Source: Bacillus sp. AFS006103
GTDB taxonomy: Bacteria > Bacillota > Bacilli > Bacillales > Cytobacillaceae
DNA length: 64,000 nt
NCBI GenBank assembly: GCA_002559145.1
Contig: NTXX01000010.1
Location: forward strand, 124,350 to 188,349
Direction of reading: 5' to 3'
Position 1 is the stretch's first letter. Each line of letters starts with the position of its first letter. Made by a program: the position numbers and the translations under genes. Shown here piece by piece: positions 7,699 through 17,171 of this stretch. The notes below the pieces were generated by a model. That model saw nothing but the letters and a program-made list of their open reading frames with translations, did no database searches and was not told where the DNA came from.

Positions 7699-9318
7699 AT
7701 GATGCAAACCGCATTAACAATGACTCAAATGATTGAAAGGGCAGAAAAGTATTTTCCAAAGAAACAAGTTGTATCAAGAACGGCAAGTGGCATCCATAAA
7801 TTTACTTACAAACAAATTACTGAAAGAATGAGAAGGCTTGCAAGCAGCCTGGAGAAGCTGGGTATTTCAAAAGGCGAACGGATCGGGACACTGGCATGGA
7901 ATCATCACCGTCATTTAGAAGCATATTTTGCCATTCCGTGTATGGGGGCTGTTCTACATACGATTAACATTCGCCTTTCTCCCCAGCATATTTCTTTTAT
8001 TATCAATCATGCAGAAGACCAGATTCTCCTCGTTGATTCAGACATCGTACCCTTACTCGAAAAATGTGCCTCTGAATTGAAAACTGTCAAAGCCTATATT
8101 ATTATGACGGATGAAAAGGAACTTCCTGAAACAACACTCTCCCCAGTCTATCATTATGAAAATCTACTATCTGAAGCTGATCCTACATTCCAATATCCTA
8201 ACGATATTGATGAAAATGATCCGGCTGGAATGTGTTACACATCGGCCACCACTGGTAATCCAAAGGGGGTGGTCTATTCACACCGGGGTATTTTTCTACA
8301 TAGCATGGCACTCGGACTAGCCGATAGTGCAGCCTTAAGTGAAAAGGATATTGCACTGCCGGTTGTCCCCATGTTTCATGCAAATGCATGGGGGATGCCA
8401 TTTGCAGCGGTTTGGTTTGGAACCTCATTAGTTTTACCTGGTCCATATTTCACACCTAAATTGATTGCAGAACTCATTGAACAGGAACGAGTGACAATCA
8501 CCGCTGGGGTCCCAACTATTTGGCTTGGATTATTAAAAGAGCTCGATGAAGGTTCTTATGATATGAGCAGTTTAAGAGGGGTATTATGTGGTGGATCAGC
8601 AGCCCCGAAAGGATTGATTAAATCCTATGAACAACGGCATAACATCCCATTCATGCATGCTTATGGAATGACAGAAACGAGTCCACTAGTTGTTATCTCC
8701 AATTTAAAAAGTTACCAGGAAGGGTTAGATGCAGAGGAAAGGCTAGAAATAAGAGCCAAACAGGGAATTCTTGTCCCAGGACTTGATATAAAAGTAGTTG
8801 GCCAAAATGGTGAGGTCCAATGGGACGGAAAAGAAATGGGAGAATTGTGCATTAAGGGTCCATGGATTGCATCTGAATACTATCATGATGAACGAACAAA
8901 GGATGCATTCCGTGATGGCTGGCTTCATACTGGTGATGTTGTCACAATCGATGAAGAAGGTTTTGTTAAAATTGTCGACCGCACAAAGGACTTAATAAAA
9001 AGCGGTGGCGAATGGATATCCTCGGTAGATTTAGAAAATGCATTAATGGCGCATGAGGCTGTTTTTGAAGCAGCAGTAGTGGCAGTTCCACACGAGCAGT
9101 GGCAAGAACGTCCAATAGGTTGTGTAGTATTAAAAGAGGCATGGAAGGGGAAAACATCAAAAGAAGAACTGCTTGACTTTTTAAAGCCCCAGTTTGCGAA
9201 GTGGTGGATTCCTGATGATATTGTATTCCTAGATAATATTCCTAAGACTTCTGTGGGTAAATTCCTAAAGATGTCGTTAAGGGACCAAGTGCAAAAAGAT
9301 GTGCTTAGAAAAAGATAG
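7699..9318 (+). CDS. Long/medium-chain acyl-CoA ligase (AMP-forming)
   Basis: A 539-residue member of the adenylate-forming (ANL) family that activates a carboxylic acid with ATP and CoA. Motifs in order: YTSATTGNPKGVVYSH (A3, P-loop) near residue 180, YGMTETSP near residue 320, GWLHTGDVVTIDEEGFVKIVDR near residues 410-430 and PKTSVGKFLK with the catalytic lysine near the C-terminus. Overall it resembles AlkK-type fatty-acyl-CoA synthetases. It is followed about 150 bases later by an enoyl-CoA hydratase on the same strand, consistent with fatty-acid or short carboxylic acid degradation. GGAGGG precedes the ATG. The exact chain length cannot be read from the sequence. Confidence 0.9.
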   Translation: MMQTALTMTQMIERAEKYFPKKQVVSRTASGIHKFTYKQITERMRRLASSLEKLGISKGERIGTLAWNHHRHLEAYFAIPCMGAVLHTINIRLSPQHISFIINHAEDQILLVDSDIVPLLEKCASELKTVKAYIIMTDEKELPETTLSPVYHYENLLSEADPTFQYPNDIDENDPAGMCYTSATTGNPKGVVYSHRGIFLHSMALGLADSAALSEKDIALPVVPMFHANAWGMPFAAVWFGTSLVLPGPYFTPKLIAELIEQERVTITAGVPTIWLGLLKELDEGSYDMSSLRGVLCGGSAAPKGLIKSYEQRHNIPFMHAYGMTETSPLVVISNLKSYQEGLDAEERLEIRAKQGILVPGLDIKVVGQNGEVQWDGKEMGELCIKGPWIASEYYHDERTKDAFRDGWLHTGDVVTIDEEGFVKIVDRTKDLIKSGGEWISSVDLENALMAHEAVFEAAVVAVPHEQWQERPIGCVVLKEAWKGKTSKEELLDFLKPQFAKWWIPDDIVFLDNIPKTSVGKFLKMSLRDQVQKDVLRKR

Positions 9319-9468
9319 CTATAGAGGACAAGGGATTATTCTTTTGTCCTATTATCTATGAAAAAAGTTAGGTGGTGGAAAATTCACTATATTTAAAAAA
9401 CTGTTATTTATTTAACTCCTCATTTCCATATATAATGGAGGTGATGGAAGAGGATGGGAGGGCTTGGA

Positions 9469-10260
9469 ATGTCAATCAATTTTATCACTGATAAGGTAAA
9501 TGTGAAGGTTACAGGTCGGGTTGCAATGCTAGAAATGAACAGACCCGAGGCGTTAAATGCTATGGATTCAGATATGATTAAGGGGCTTGTCTGTAAGCTT
9601 AAAGAAATTAGTGAGTCAGATGAAATTGATATTGTTGTAATAACAGGAAAAGGAAGAGCCTTTTCAGCAGGCGGCGATATTAAAACAATGCTGTCAAACA
9701 TGAATGAACATGAATTTTTTCCAGTCATGGATAGCATTAGTGAGCTGATTATTACCCTATACAGCATGCCTAAATTAACGATTAGCGCTGTATCTGGTGC
9801 CGCAGCAGGCTTGGGATTTAGCTTAGCCCTAGCAACAGACCATATTATCGCTGAAAAGACTAGTAAGCTTGCCATGAATTTTATCGGAATCGGTTTGATT
9901 CCTGATGGCGGGGCCCATTTCTTTTTAGAGAAAAAATTGGGAGAGACAAAGGCGAAACAGGTAATCTGGGATGGGAAAATGATGAATGCTGATAAGGCAT
10001 TGGAGTTAGGGTTAATTGAAGAAGTGGCGACTGGAAATCTGCAGGAGACACTAGATGCTAGAATCGCAGATTGGTTAACGAGACCTATTCAAGCAATGAT
10101 AAAAACGAAAAAAATCTTAGCTGACATGAATCGTCCATACCTGCTAAAAATTTTAGAATTAGAAAAACTCTCTCAACAAAAAATGCGTGAAACAATTGAT
10201 CATCAAGAAGGAATTCAAGCATTTATTGAAAAAAGACCCCCTAGATTTATTGGAAAATAA
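9469..10260 (+). CDS. yhaR: Enoyl-CoA hydratase/isomerase family protein YhaR
   Basis: A 263-residue crotonase-fold protein. Seen: RPEALNAMD near residue 25, the oxyanion-hole block GRAFSAGGDIKTM near residue 65 and SAVSGAAAGLGFSLALATD near residue 108. The glutamate usually found in hydratases after GAGMG-type loops is replaced in GLIPDGGAHFFL by Asp/Gly, so it may be an isomerase or another crotonase rather than a classical hydratase. I start at the ATG at 9469 (GGGAGGG seven bases upstream). An in-frame ATG at 9454 with GGAGGTGA upstream is equally possible. It is the orthologue of B. subtilis yhaR by synteny with yhzC and yhaQP. Confidence 0.85.
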   Translation: MSINFITDKVNVKVTGRVAMLEMNRPEALNAMDSDMIKGLVCKLKEISESDEIDIVVITGKGRAFSAGGDIKTMLSNMNEHEFFPVMDSISELIITLYSMPKLTISAVSGAAAGLGFSLALATDHIIAEKTSKLAMNFIGIGLIPDGGAHFFLEKKLGETKAKQVIWDGKMMNADKALELGLIEEVATGNLQETLDARIADWLTRPIQAMIKTKKILADMNRPYLLKILELEKLSQQKMRETIDHQEGIQAFIEKRPPRFIGK

Positions 10261-10291
10261 ACAAAGAAGCCCTCAGCTTCTTTGTTTTTTT
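10259..10291. terminator. Bidirectional terminator between yhaR and yhzC
   Basis: AAACAAAGAAGC and GCTTCTTTGTTT form a perfect 12-base-pair stem around CCTCA, with T runs on both strands. It lies between two convergent genes. Confidence 0.88.
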
Positions 10292-10297
10292 AGTGTA

Positions 10298-10483
10298 TTA
10301 GGAATGAAACAGTAATAGCTTTCCGCTTGGTGAGGTGAAGCGATGTGTTGATTCTAATAACTTTCTTTCTGCTAACAGCTTTTCTGCTAATTCTTTTGCA
10401 GCCTCATCATGTTCAGCCTGGATGGATTCGTCTAAAATCTTTTCTCCATTGGTTTCAAATGCAGTTAATTTATACGTTTTCAT
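10298..10483 (-). CDS. yhzC: YhzC family small protein
   Basis: A 61-residue soluble protein beginning MKTYKLTAFETNGEKILDES with a strongly helical charged middle (HDEAAKELAEKLLAERKL) and the end PSGKLLLFHS. Start ATG at 10483 with AAGGGG upstream on the minus strand. Sequence and location between yhaR and yhaQ match the YhzC family of Bacillus. The function is unknown. It is convergent with yhaR and divergent from yhaQ. Confidence 0.8.
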   Translation of the reverse strand: MKTYKLTAFETNGEKILDESIQAEHDEAAKELAEKLLAERKLLESTHRFTSPSGKLLLFHS

Positions 10484-10609
10484 GCTACAAACCCCTTTCT
10501 ATATTTTGTTGTTATATTTTATATTTTCACACAACTTAAAAAGAAGTTCAAAAAGAATGTGAAACTATTTTATTATTTGTTCGTACTAAAATGGAGAGGA
10601 GTGTGTGAA

Positions 10610-11509
10610 ATGGTTCTTAAACTTGAACATGTCATGAAAAAGTTTGGGGATTTTACTGCAGTGGACGATTTATCTATAGAGATACCAGACAAAGAAATGT
10701 TTGGCTTTTTAGGGGCAAATGGTGCAGGGAAGACAACGACATTTCGGATGATTTTAGGTTTGCTTGATGCTAGCGGTGGGAAGATTACCTGGGACGGCAA
10801 ACCGATTGATTATTCAACTAGTCATTTGGTTGGGTATCTTCCAGAGGAGCGGGGCTTGTATCCGAAACTAAAGGTCCGTGACCAAATCGTTTATTTAGCC
10901 AGATTAAGAGGTATGCAAAAGACCGAGGCAATTACAGAATTAAAACTTTGGCTTGATCGATTTAAGATCCCGGAGTATGAGAATAAAAAAGTTGAAGAGC
11001 TTTCAAAGGGAAACCAACAGAAAATACAATTCATTGCAGCTGTCGTTCACAAACCGAAATTACTAATTCTGGATGAGCCATTTAGCGGGCTTGACCCGGT
11101 AAATGTTGAGATGCTGAAAGAAGCAGTCTTATCTTTAAAAGAAAGTGGGGCAACCATTGTATTTTCGAGTCATCGGATGGAGCATGTAGAAGAAATGTGT
11201 GAGCATCTATGCATTTTGCAAAAAGGTAGTCCGGTGGTACATGGATCTTTAAAAGAAATAAAGCGATCATTTGGTAAAAAGAACTTGGTTATCCATGCCG
11301 ATTTTTCGTTGGATTCCTTAAAAAATTATCCGGGTGTTGTTAAGTCCAAACCTACGATGGAAGGAATTCATCTGCAAATTGAAGGAGAATACATAGCCGA
11401 AAAAATCCTTAAAGAGATAGTAAATCAGGGGTTTATTCGGAAATTTTCCCTGGAAGAACCTTCTTTAAATGATATTTTTATAGAGAAAGTAGGTGACTCT
11501 TATGAATAG
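10610..11509 (+). CDS. yhaQ: ABC exporter ATP-binding protein YhaQ
   Basis: A 299-residue ABC ATPase with Walker A GANGAGKTTT near residue 38, a signature ELSKGNQQKIQF (a KGN variant of LSGGQ) near residue 135, Walker B LLILDEPFSGLD and the switch region SSHRMEHVEE. A C-terminal extension of about 80 residues follows, as in NatA-type exporters. The frame is open 51 bases further upstream, but the ATG at 10610 has GGAGAGGAG before it. The last eight bases overlap the start of the permease yhaP, so the two form a two-component exporter. Substrate unknown; B. subtilis annotates it as a putative Na+ efflux or drug exporter. Confidence 0.9.
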   Translation: MVLKLEHVMKKFGDFTAVDDLSIEIPDKEMFGFLGANGAGKTTTFRMILGLLDASGGKITWDGKPIDYSTSHLVGYLPEERGLYPKLKVRDQIVYLARLRGMQKTEAITELKLWLDRFKIPEYENKKVEELSKGNQQKIQFIAAVVHKPKLLILDEPFSGLDPVNVEMLKEAVLSLKESGATIVFSSHRMEHVEEMCEHLCILQKGSPVVHGSLKEIKRSFGKKNLVIHADFSLDSLKNYPGVVKSKPTMEGIHLQIEGEYIAEKILKEIVNQGFIRKFSLEEPSLNDIFIEKVGDSYE

Positions 11510-12755
11510 TTTTTGGATTATTTTATTCCATACCTATATAAACAAGTTAAAAACAAAATCCTTTATCATTACCACTCTTTTAACAGTCATAATTGTCTTA
11601 TCCTTAACGAACTTAAATAATATCATTGACATTTTTGATAAAGATGGCGGGAAAGAAAATGTTGCAGTCCTTGATGAAACAGGTCAACTTTACGAACCTT
11701 TCAAAAAACAAGTTAAGTTAATCAATAAAGATATAAAACTATCTCCTTTCGAAGGAAGTGTTACTGATGCAGAAAAAGCCGTGAAAGAGGGGCGTTATCA
11801 AGGCATTGTTCTGCTAGGGATGAATAAGGAAAACCTGCCATTAGCTACATATAAGGCAATGAGTATTGCGGACTCTTCCATGTTTACTGATCTCAATACA
11901 AGTCTCCAGCAAGTAAAAACAATGATTGCTGCTTCCCAGATTCAATTGACAACAGCCCAGCTCGAAAAGCTTTATGAACCGGTTTCTTTTGAGAAAATTG
12001 CGCTCGAGAAGAATGCAAAAACAGAAGAAGAATTAAACCAAGCACGAGGACTTGTCTACGTCCTGCTGTTTATTATCTATTTTTCGGTCATCATGTATGC
12101 AAATATGATTGCGATGGAAGTGGCGACAGAAAAATCATCAAGAGTAATGGAAATCTTAATTTCCAGTGTCTCACCGATTAAACAGATGTTTGCAAAAATA
12201 GTCGGAATCGGGTTGTTAAGTCTGACACAGCTTGCAGTATTTCTGTCTGTTGGCTATTTCTCGTTTAAACAGAATATGGAATCATTAAAAGAAGGCTTTA
12301 TGGGAGTTTATGGTTTTGGTGACATCCCTTTTGAGACGATACTCTACGCAGTCATTTTCTTCATTCTAGGTTATTTCCTTTATGCAACTTTAGCAGCATT
12401 TCTTGGTTCCCTTGTCAGCAGAATAGAAGATGTTCAGCAAATGATTACGCCAATGACGTTGTTAGTTGTTGCCGGGTTTATGATTGCAATGTTTGGCTTA
12501 GGTAAACCTGATGCACCGTTTATTACGGTAACATCCTTTATACCATTCTTTACACCGATGATTATGTTTTTACGTGTTGGAATGCTAACAATCCCAATTT
12601 GGGAAGCAGTATTAGGCATTGCAATTCTTATTGCAACAATTACAATATTAGCCATATTTGGTGCCCGCGTATACCGTGGCGGCGTCTTAATGTATGGACA
12701 GTCAAACTCTTTTAAAGATATTAAAAAAGCATTACAGTTAACGAAGAAAGAATGA
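11502..12755 (+). CDS. yhaP: ABC exporter permease YhaP (ABC-2 family)
   Basis: A 417-residue NatB-like ABC-2 permease. One N-terminal membrane segment (FIITTLLTVIIVLSL) is followed by an extracytoplasmic domain of about 150 residues. Five to six C-terminal membrane segments begin at VYVLLFIIYFSVIMYA, and the loop after the first carries the typical EVATEKSSRVMEILISSV. The ATG at 11502 has AGGTGA five bases upstream; a GTG three codons earlier lies inside that ribosome site. It is coupled to yhaQ by an eight-base overlap and is followed by a terminator. Confidence 0.9.
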   Translation: MNSFWIILFHTYINKLKTKSFIITTLLTVIIVLSLTNLNNIIDIFDKDGGKENVAVLDETGQLYEPFKKQVKLINKDIKLSPFEGSVTDAEKAVKEGRYQGIVLLGMNKENLPLATYKAMSIADSSMFTDLNTSLQQVKTMIAASQIQLTTAQLEKLYEPVSFEKIALEKNAKTEEELNQARGLVYVLLFIIYFSVIMYANMIAMEVATEKSSRVMEILISSVSPIKQMFAKIVGIGLLSLTQLAVFLSVGYFSFKQNMESLKEGFMGVYGFGDIPFETILYAVIFFILGYFLYATLAAFLGSLVSRIEDVQQMITPMTLLVVAGFMIAMFGLGKPDAPFITVTSFIPFFTPMIMFLRVGMLTIPIWEAVLGIAILIATITILAIFGARVYRGGVLMYGQSNSFKDIKKALQLTKKE

Positions 12756-12762
12756 GAAAACG

Positions 12763-12800
12763 AAGAGCTATTACCTGCTGGTAATGGTTCTTTATTTTTT
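12763..12800 (+). terminator. Rho-independent terminator after yhaQP
   Basis: AAGAGCTATTACC and GGTAATGGTTCTT pair (one G-U) around TGCT, followed by a T-rich run. Confidence 0.8.
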
Positions 12801-12877
12801 GATTAGCTTATTACTAGAACGTGCATTCGTATTTAAGAGGTGCTACAATGGAGAAAAGATGTGGAAAGGAATTATTT

Positions 12878-14098
12878 ATGAAAAAGATAAGCTTTATTCA
12901 TGCAGCAGACCTGCATTTGGACAGTCCGATGGTTGGATTAAAGCATTTACCAACAAACATTTTTATGCGAATAAAAGAGAGTACCTTTACTGCATTAAAA
13001 CAGATTACTTCAACAGCAATTTATCAGCAGGTTGACTTTGTCATTTTAGCAGGCGATTTATTCGATGGCGAGGACCGCAGCCTGCGTGCACAATCCCGCT
13101 TTCGTTCAGAGATGCTTAAGCTTGCAGAAAAGGGAATTCCTGTTTATATCATCCATGGGAATCATGATCATTTAAATGGGTCCTGGGTTCACCTTGACAT
13201 GCCCCCAAATGTTCATATTTTTAAAAGTGAGGTAGAAACCAAAGTTTTACATACAAGGGATGGGGAAACTATCCATCTGTATGGCTTCAGTTATCCAACC
13301 AGACATGTCTTTGATAGAAAAATCGATGATTATATAAAGAAAGAAGGAGCAGATTTTCATATCGGAATTCTTCATGGTAATGAGAGTGCAGGGGTGGAGC
13401 ATGACAATTACGCTCCCTTTACGGTTAATGATTTGCTTCGAAAGGATTTTGATTATTGGGCCTTGGGACATATCCATAAAAGGGCTATTCTTTCTAATAA
13501 TCCGCCAATTATTTATCCGGGTAATATCCAAGGTAGGAATAAAAAAGAATCCGGTTCAAAAGGGATCTATCATGTAACGTTATCCGAACATGATACGAAA
13601 ATGAACTTTTTAGAAACGTCAGATATTATTTGGGAGGAAGTAGTTGTTGATGCATCTTCAGCAAAAAGTTTCCACGAGTTATTGCTATTATGCCAGACTA
13701 CAATCAATAGTTTACGAAAGGAACAGAAAGCAACACTATTATCTCTGGTTTTAAAAAATATCCAATTAGATGATGCCCGTGAAAAAAGAAGTGTTGATAC
13801 CGAACTTTTAGAGCTCCTTCAAGAGGATGAAAAAGATGAGGAATCTTTTGTCTGGGTGGTGGACCTAACCATTGTAGTGAGCCAGCAAATAGACAAAGAA
13901 CAAATGAAAAGGGATGCTAATTTTTATGCGGAGTTATTTGAAACTATTGACCATTTTGAGGATGTGGAGCAAAGCTTGGCTCCCTTGTATGGTCATCAAA
14001 TAGGGAGAAAATATTTAGTGCATTTAACGGCTGTAGAGCAGAAAGAGTTAGTCGAAAAAGCAGAGAAATTGCTGATTCAATTACTTTATCAGGCTTAA
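12878..14098 (+). CDS. yhaO: SbcD/Mre11-like metallophosphoesterase YhaO
   Basis: A 406-residue calcineurin-type phosphoesterase with the Mre11/SbcD motif set: HAADLHLDSP (residues 7-16), LAGDLFDGED near 58, IHGNHDH near 93, ILHGNES near 170 and ALGHIHK near 205. I chose the ATG at 12878 (GGAAAGGA upstream, eight bases); an earlier ATG 36 bases upstream would add a basic tail with no homology. It is followed 17 bases later by the ATPase partner yhaN, and then by the exonuclease yhaM. By analogy with SbcCD the pair is expected to act on DNA ends. B. subtilis YhaO is about the same length. Confidence 0.9.
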   Translation: MKKISFIHAADLHLDSPMVGLKHLPTNIFMRIKESTFTALKQITSTAIYQQVDFVILAGDLFDGEDRSLRAQSRFRSEMLKLAEKGIPVYIIHGNHDHLNGSWVHLDMPPNVHIFKSEVETKVLHTRDGETIHLYGFSYPTRHVFDRKIDDYIKKEGADFHIGILHGNESAGVEHDNYAPFTVNDLLRKDFDYWALGHIHKRAILSNNPPIIYPGNIQGRNKKESGSKGIYHVTLSEHDTKMNFLETSDIIWEEVVVDASSAKSFHELLLLCQTTINSLRKEQKATLLSLVLKNIQLDDAREKRSVDTELLELLQEDEKDEESFVWVVDLTIVVSQQIDKEQMKRDANFYAELFETIDHFEDVEQSLAPLYGHQIGRKYLVHLTAVEQKELVEKAEKLLIQLLYQA

Positions 14099-14115
14099 GG
14101 AAGGTGTGAAGAAGA

Positions 14116-17100
14116 TTGAAAATTCTCGAACTACATATATATGGGTTTGGCCAATTAGAGAATGTCAAAATTATTGACCTTCATGATTTTCAAGTGTTCT
14201 ATGGAGAAAATGAAGCAGGTAAGTCCACGATTATGGCCTTTATCCATTGCATCTTATTTGGTTTTCCTACAAAGCAGCAATCAGCAGAACTCCGATATGA
14301 GCCAAAACATAGTACAAAATATGGCGGGAAAATTAGAATTGTTCATGAAAGTCACGGCGGAGCAGTGATAGAACGTGTGAGAGGAAAAGCGACTGGCGAT
14401 GTGAAGGTCGCAATGGACAATGGCAGGATGGGCGGCGAGGAACTTCTTAAAGAATTAACAGGGAACTTTGATAAAAGTTTATTCCAAGCTATTTTTTCTT
14501 TTAATTTGCATGGCTTGCAAAATATTCATCAAATGAAAAATGATGAGATAGGCAAGTTCCTATTCTCTGCTGGAACATTAGGAACCGAAAGTCTGGCAAA
14601 AACAGAAGATTTCCTGCAGAAAGAGCTAGAAATGCGCTTTAAACCTACTGGAAAGAAACCATTATTAAATGAAAAGATTCAAGAACTTCATAGAATCAAT
14701 GAAGAATTGAAAATAGCAGAAGCAAAGAATAAAAATTATACAAATTTAGTAGAGAAGAAGGAAATTCTCCACCAAGAAATGATGGAAATAAACAAATCAT
14801 TACAGGATTTAGGGGAAAAGATTGAAAAACTAAATGAGTGGAAAAGAATCGAAACCATCGTTAAAGATGAAAAGTGGATCATGAAGGAGCTTAAGGAATT
14901 AGGGGAAATTGGGTTTCCAGTACGTGGAATTGAAAGAATTGAAAAAATAACTCAGTTCATCCATCCCTATAAAGCAGAGATTAACAGCATAACCGAAAGA
15001 ATCGAAAATTTAAATAAAGAATTAACAGTGATTCAACCAGACCAAGCTTTTCTTAAAAATGAGCCAGCTATCTTATCCTTGCTTGATCAAGTTCCACTTT
15101 TCGAACAATTGAAGCAGGAAAAACTGAAATGTGAAACAAAACTTTTAGCTATTGAAGAAGAGCTTTCTATGACGAAAGAGAAGCTTCATATAAACTTAAA
15201 TGAAGAAGATATCTTTTCAATTAATACAAATATTTATATGAAAAACCAAGTGGAAGCAGTTTCTAGGAAAACTCAAAAGCTAGAAGAGGTAAAGGAAGAA
15301 TTAGAGTCTCATTATCAAGAAGAAAAGGGTGTATTAGAGGAAGTAGAAAAAGAGGTCCGATTTGTAGAACGGCTTGTTCTATCTAAACAGGAACGCTTGT
15401 TGCTTGAAGATAAGGTAAATTCGGCAAATGATAAAAAGGGATTGGAAGGAGAATTAAGGTCCTTACAAGATAAAATAGACTTCTATCAACAGATAAATGA
15501 ACGAGATAAAGCCGCTTCAGCTAAACAAGTGAAGCAGAGAAAACTTCAGTTTTATCTATTTGAGTTTATCCTGGCTTTTGTAACACTATATGGTGTGCTA
15601 TCAAGGCAATGGTTTCTAGTTACTATTGGTTTACTAGGGTGCATTTTTATAGCCCTTTTTATGACCAATAGTAAGAAACAATCGCAGGATGCGGACCTTA
15701 ATCAAACATTGATCAGTTTACGAGACAAGGAAAAGAAGTTAAAGCAAAAACTCCAATCAGCTGAATATCTGGAAATTACAAAACTTGAGGAGCAGTTAAT
15801 ACTTGATAAACAGCGGAGAGAAGAACTTCAAGTTGTAAAGATTAAGTTAAAACAACAGCAAGCTCAATACGAAAAGGTGATTGCAAAATTCGAACAATGG
15901 GAATTGGAGTCTGCCCAAAATAAAGAAAAGCTGTTATCAATTAGCCGTGAATTAAAAGTACCTGTATATATTGCCAATTCCTTTTTACTTGAAGCATTTG
16001 AACTTATTGAACAATATAAAATGAATTGTAGAGAGAAAAAACTATTGCAGACAAGACTTGAGCAAATAAATCAGCAGCAGGAGAAAGTAACAAAGAGTCT
16101 TAATTATTATGAGCAGCTTTATTTAAATGAGAAAGGTTTAGATTTATATAATGCAGCCTATGTATTGCGAAACAAGTTGAAAGAAGAACATGGCAAGCAA
16201 ATAACGAGTCAAGAGAGACTCGCAAAGCTTAATGACCTTGAAGCTGATTTAAAACAGAAATCGCAGGAGTTGGCTCATCTGCAATTAGAATATAACCAAC
16301 TAATCTCTTCTGCAAAGGTGGAGACAGAGTTGCAATTTTACGAACTTGGGGCTAAAGCAGAGAAGAAAGAAAAGTTAATCGAAAGGTTAGAATCACTGCA
16401 AAGTCAACTACAATATTCAATTCTCTCAGAGCAGGATCGGGAAAACTTCCTCCAAATCCATCCTAGTGATGAAGTAATTACTGAATATAATCAGGAAGTC
16501 CATTTATTGCAAACAGCCTTAAAAAAACGTTTGGAAGAGCAAGCATCGATTAAGTACGAAATTCAGGTTCTAGAAGAGGGAGGCGTTTATTCGGATATTC
16601 TCCATCAATACAAACAGAAAAAATATGAATTAGAAGAGGCTGCAAAAGAGTGGTCCGTCTTTTGTATCGCACAAGAGATTCTCGTAAATACGATTGAAAA
16701 GTATAAAAACATCCATTTACCAAGGATGCTCTCTAAAGCGGAAGAATATTTGTCGTTCCTCACAGATGATAATTATCATAGGATTCACTTACGAGACTCC
16801 GGTTCGGGTTTTTTAGTTGAGCGTAAGGATCATACTATTTTTGAAGCAAATGAACTTAGCCAAGCAACAACGGAACAGTTATACGTAGCCATACGACTTG
16901 CCTTTGCAGTAACGTTATATGAGAAATATCACCTCCCGATTATTATTGATGATAGTTTTGTAAACTTTGATGCAAAAAGAACGGAAAAAGTGATAGAACT
17001 ACTAAAAGGGATGAAGCGGAATCAACTATTATTTTTCACTTGTCATAAACATTTACTGCCTTTTTTCCAAAGGGAAAATGTTCTTTTTTTAGAAAAAGGT

Positions 17101-17121
17101 GCTGTACAGATAATTTCATAG
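14116..17121 (+). CDS. yhaN: Rad50/SbcC-like ATPase YhaN with a central membrane hairpin
   Basis: A 1001-residue SMC/Rad50-like protein starting at TTG 14116. Walker A is YGENEAGKSTI near residue 32. Long coiled coils span about 190-475 and 530-880. The C-terminal half-site has the signature LSQATTEQLYVAIRLAFA and Walker B LPIIIDDSFVNFD. Between the coils, residues about 478-520 contain two hydrophobic stretches (LFEFILAFVTLYGVL and LVTIGLLGCIFIALFM) that look like a membrane hairpin, in the position where Rad50 has its CxxC zinc hook. No CxxC is seen there. It pairs with YhaO upstream. B. subtilis YhaN is a little shorter (about 960). Confidence 0.9.
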   Translation: MKILELHIYGFGQLENVKIIDLHDFQVFYGENEAGKSTIMAFIHCILFGFPTKQQSAELRYEPKHSTKYGGKIRIVHESHGGAVIERVRGKATGDVKVAMDNGRMGGEELLKELTGNFDKSLFQAIFSFNLHGLQNIHQMKNDEIGKFLFSAGTLGTESLAKTEDFLQKELEMRFKPTGKKPLLNEKIQELHRINEELKIAEAKNKNYTNLVEKKEILHQEMMEINKSLQDLGEKIEKLNEWKRIETIVKDEKWIMKELKELGEIGFPVRGIERIEKITQFIHPYKAEINSITERIENLNKELTVIQPDQAFLKNEPAILSLLDQVPLFEQLKQEKLKCETKLLAIEEELSMTKEKLHINLNEEDIFSINTNIYMKNQVEAVSRKTQKLEEVKEELESHYQEEKGVLEEVEKEVRFVERLVLSKQERLLLEDKVNSANDKKGLEGELRSLQDKIDFYQQINERDKAASAKQVKQRKLQFYLFEFILAFVTLYGVLSRQWFLVTIGLLGCIFIALFMTNSKKQSQDADLNQTLISLRDKEKKLKQKLQSAEYLEITKLEEQLILDKQRREELQVVKIKLKQQQAQYEKVIAKFEQWELESAQNKEKLLSISRELKVPVYIANSFLLEAFELIEQYKMNCREKKLLQTRLEQINQQQEKVTKSLNYYEQLYLNEKGLDLYNAAYVLRNKLKEEHGKQITSQERLAKLNDLEADLKQKSQELAHLQLEYNQLISSAKVETELQFYELGAKAEKKEKLIERLESLQSQLQYSILSEQDRENFLQIHPSDEVITEYNQEVHLLQTALKKRLEEQASIKYEIQVLEEGGVYSDILHQYKQKKYELEEAAKEWSVFCIAQEILVNTIEKYKNIHLPRMLSKAEEYLSFLTDDNYHRIHLRDSGSGFLVERKDHTIFEANELSQATTEQLYVAIRLAFAVTLYEKYHLPIIIDDSFVNFDAKRTEKVIELLKGMKRNQLLFFTCHKHLLPFFQRENVLFLEKGAVQIIS

Positions 17122-17171
17122 AGTACTAATTGGATATGTTATACTCTTATTAATGGAAAGGACGTGAATTT

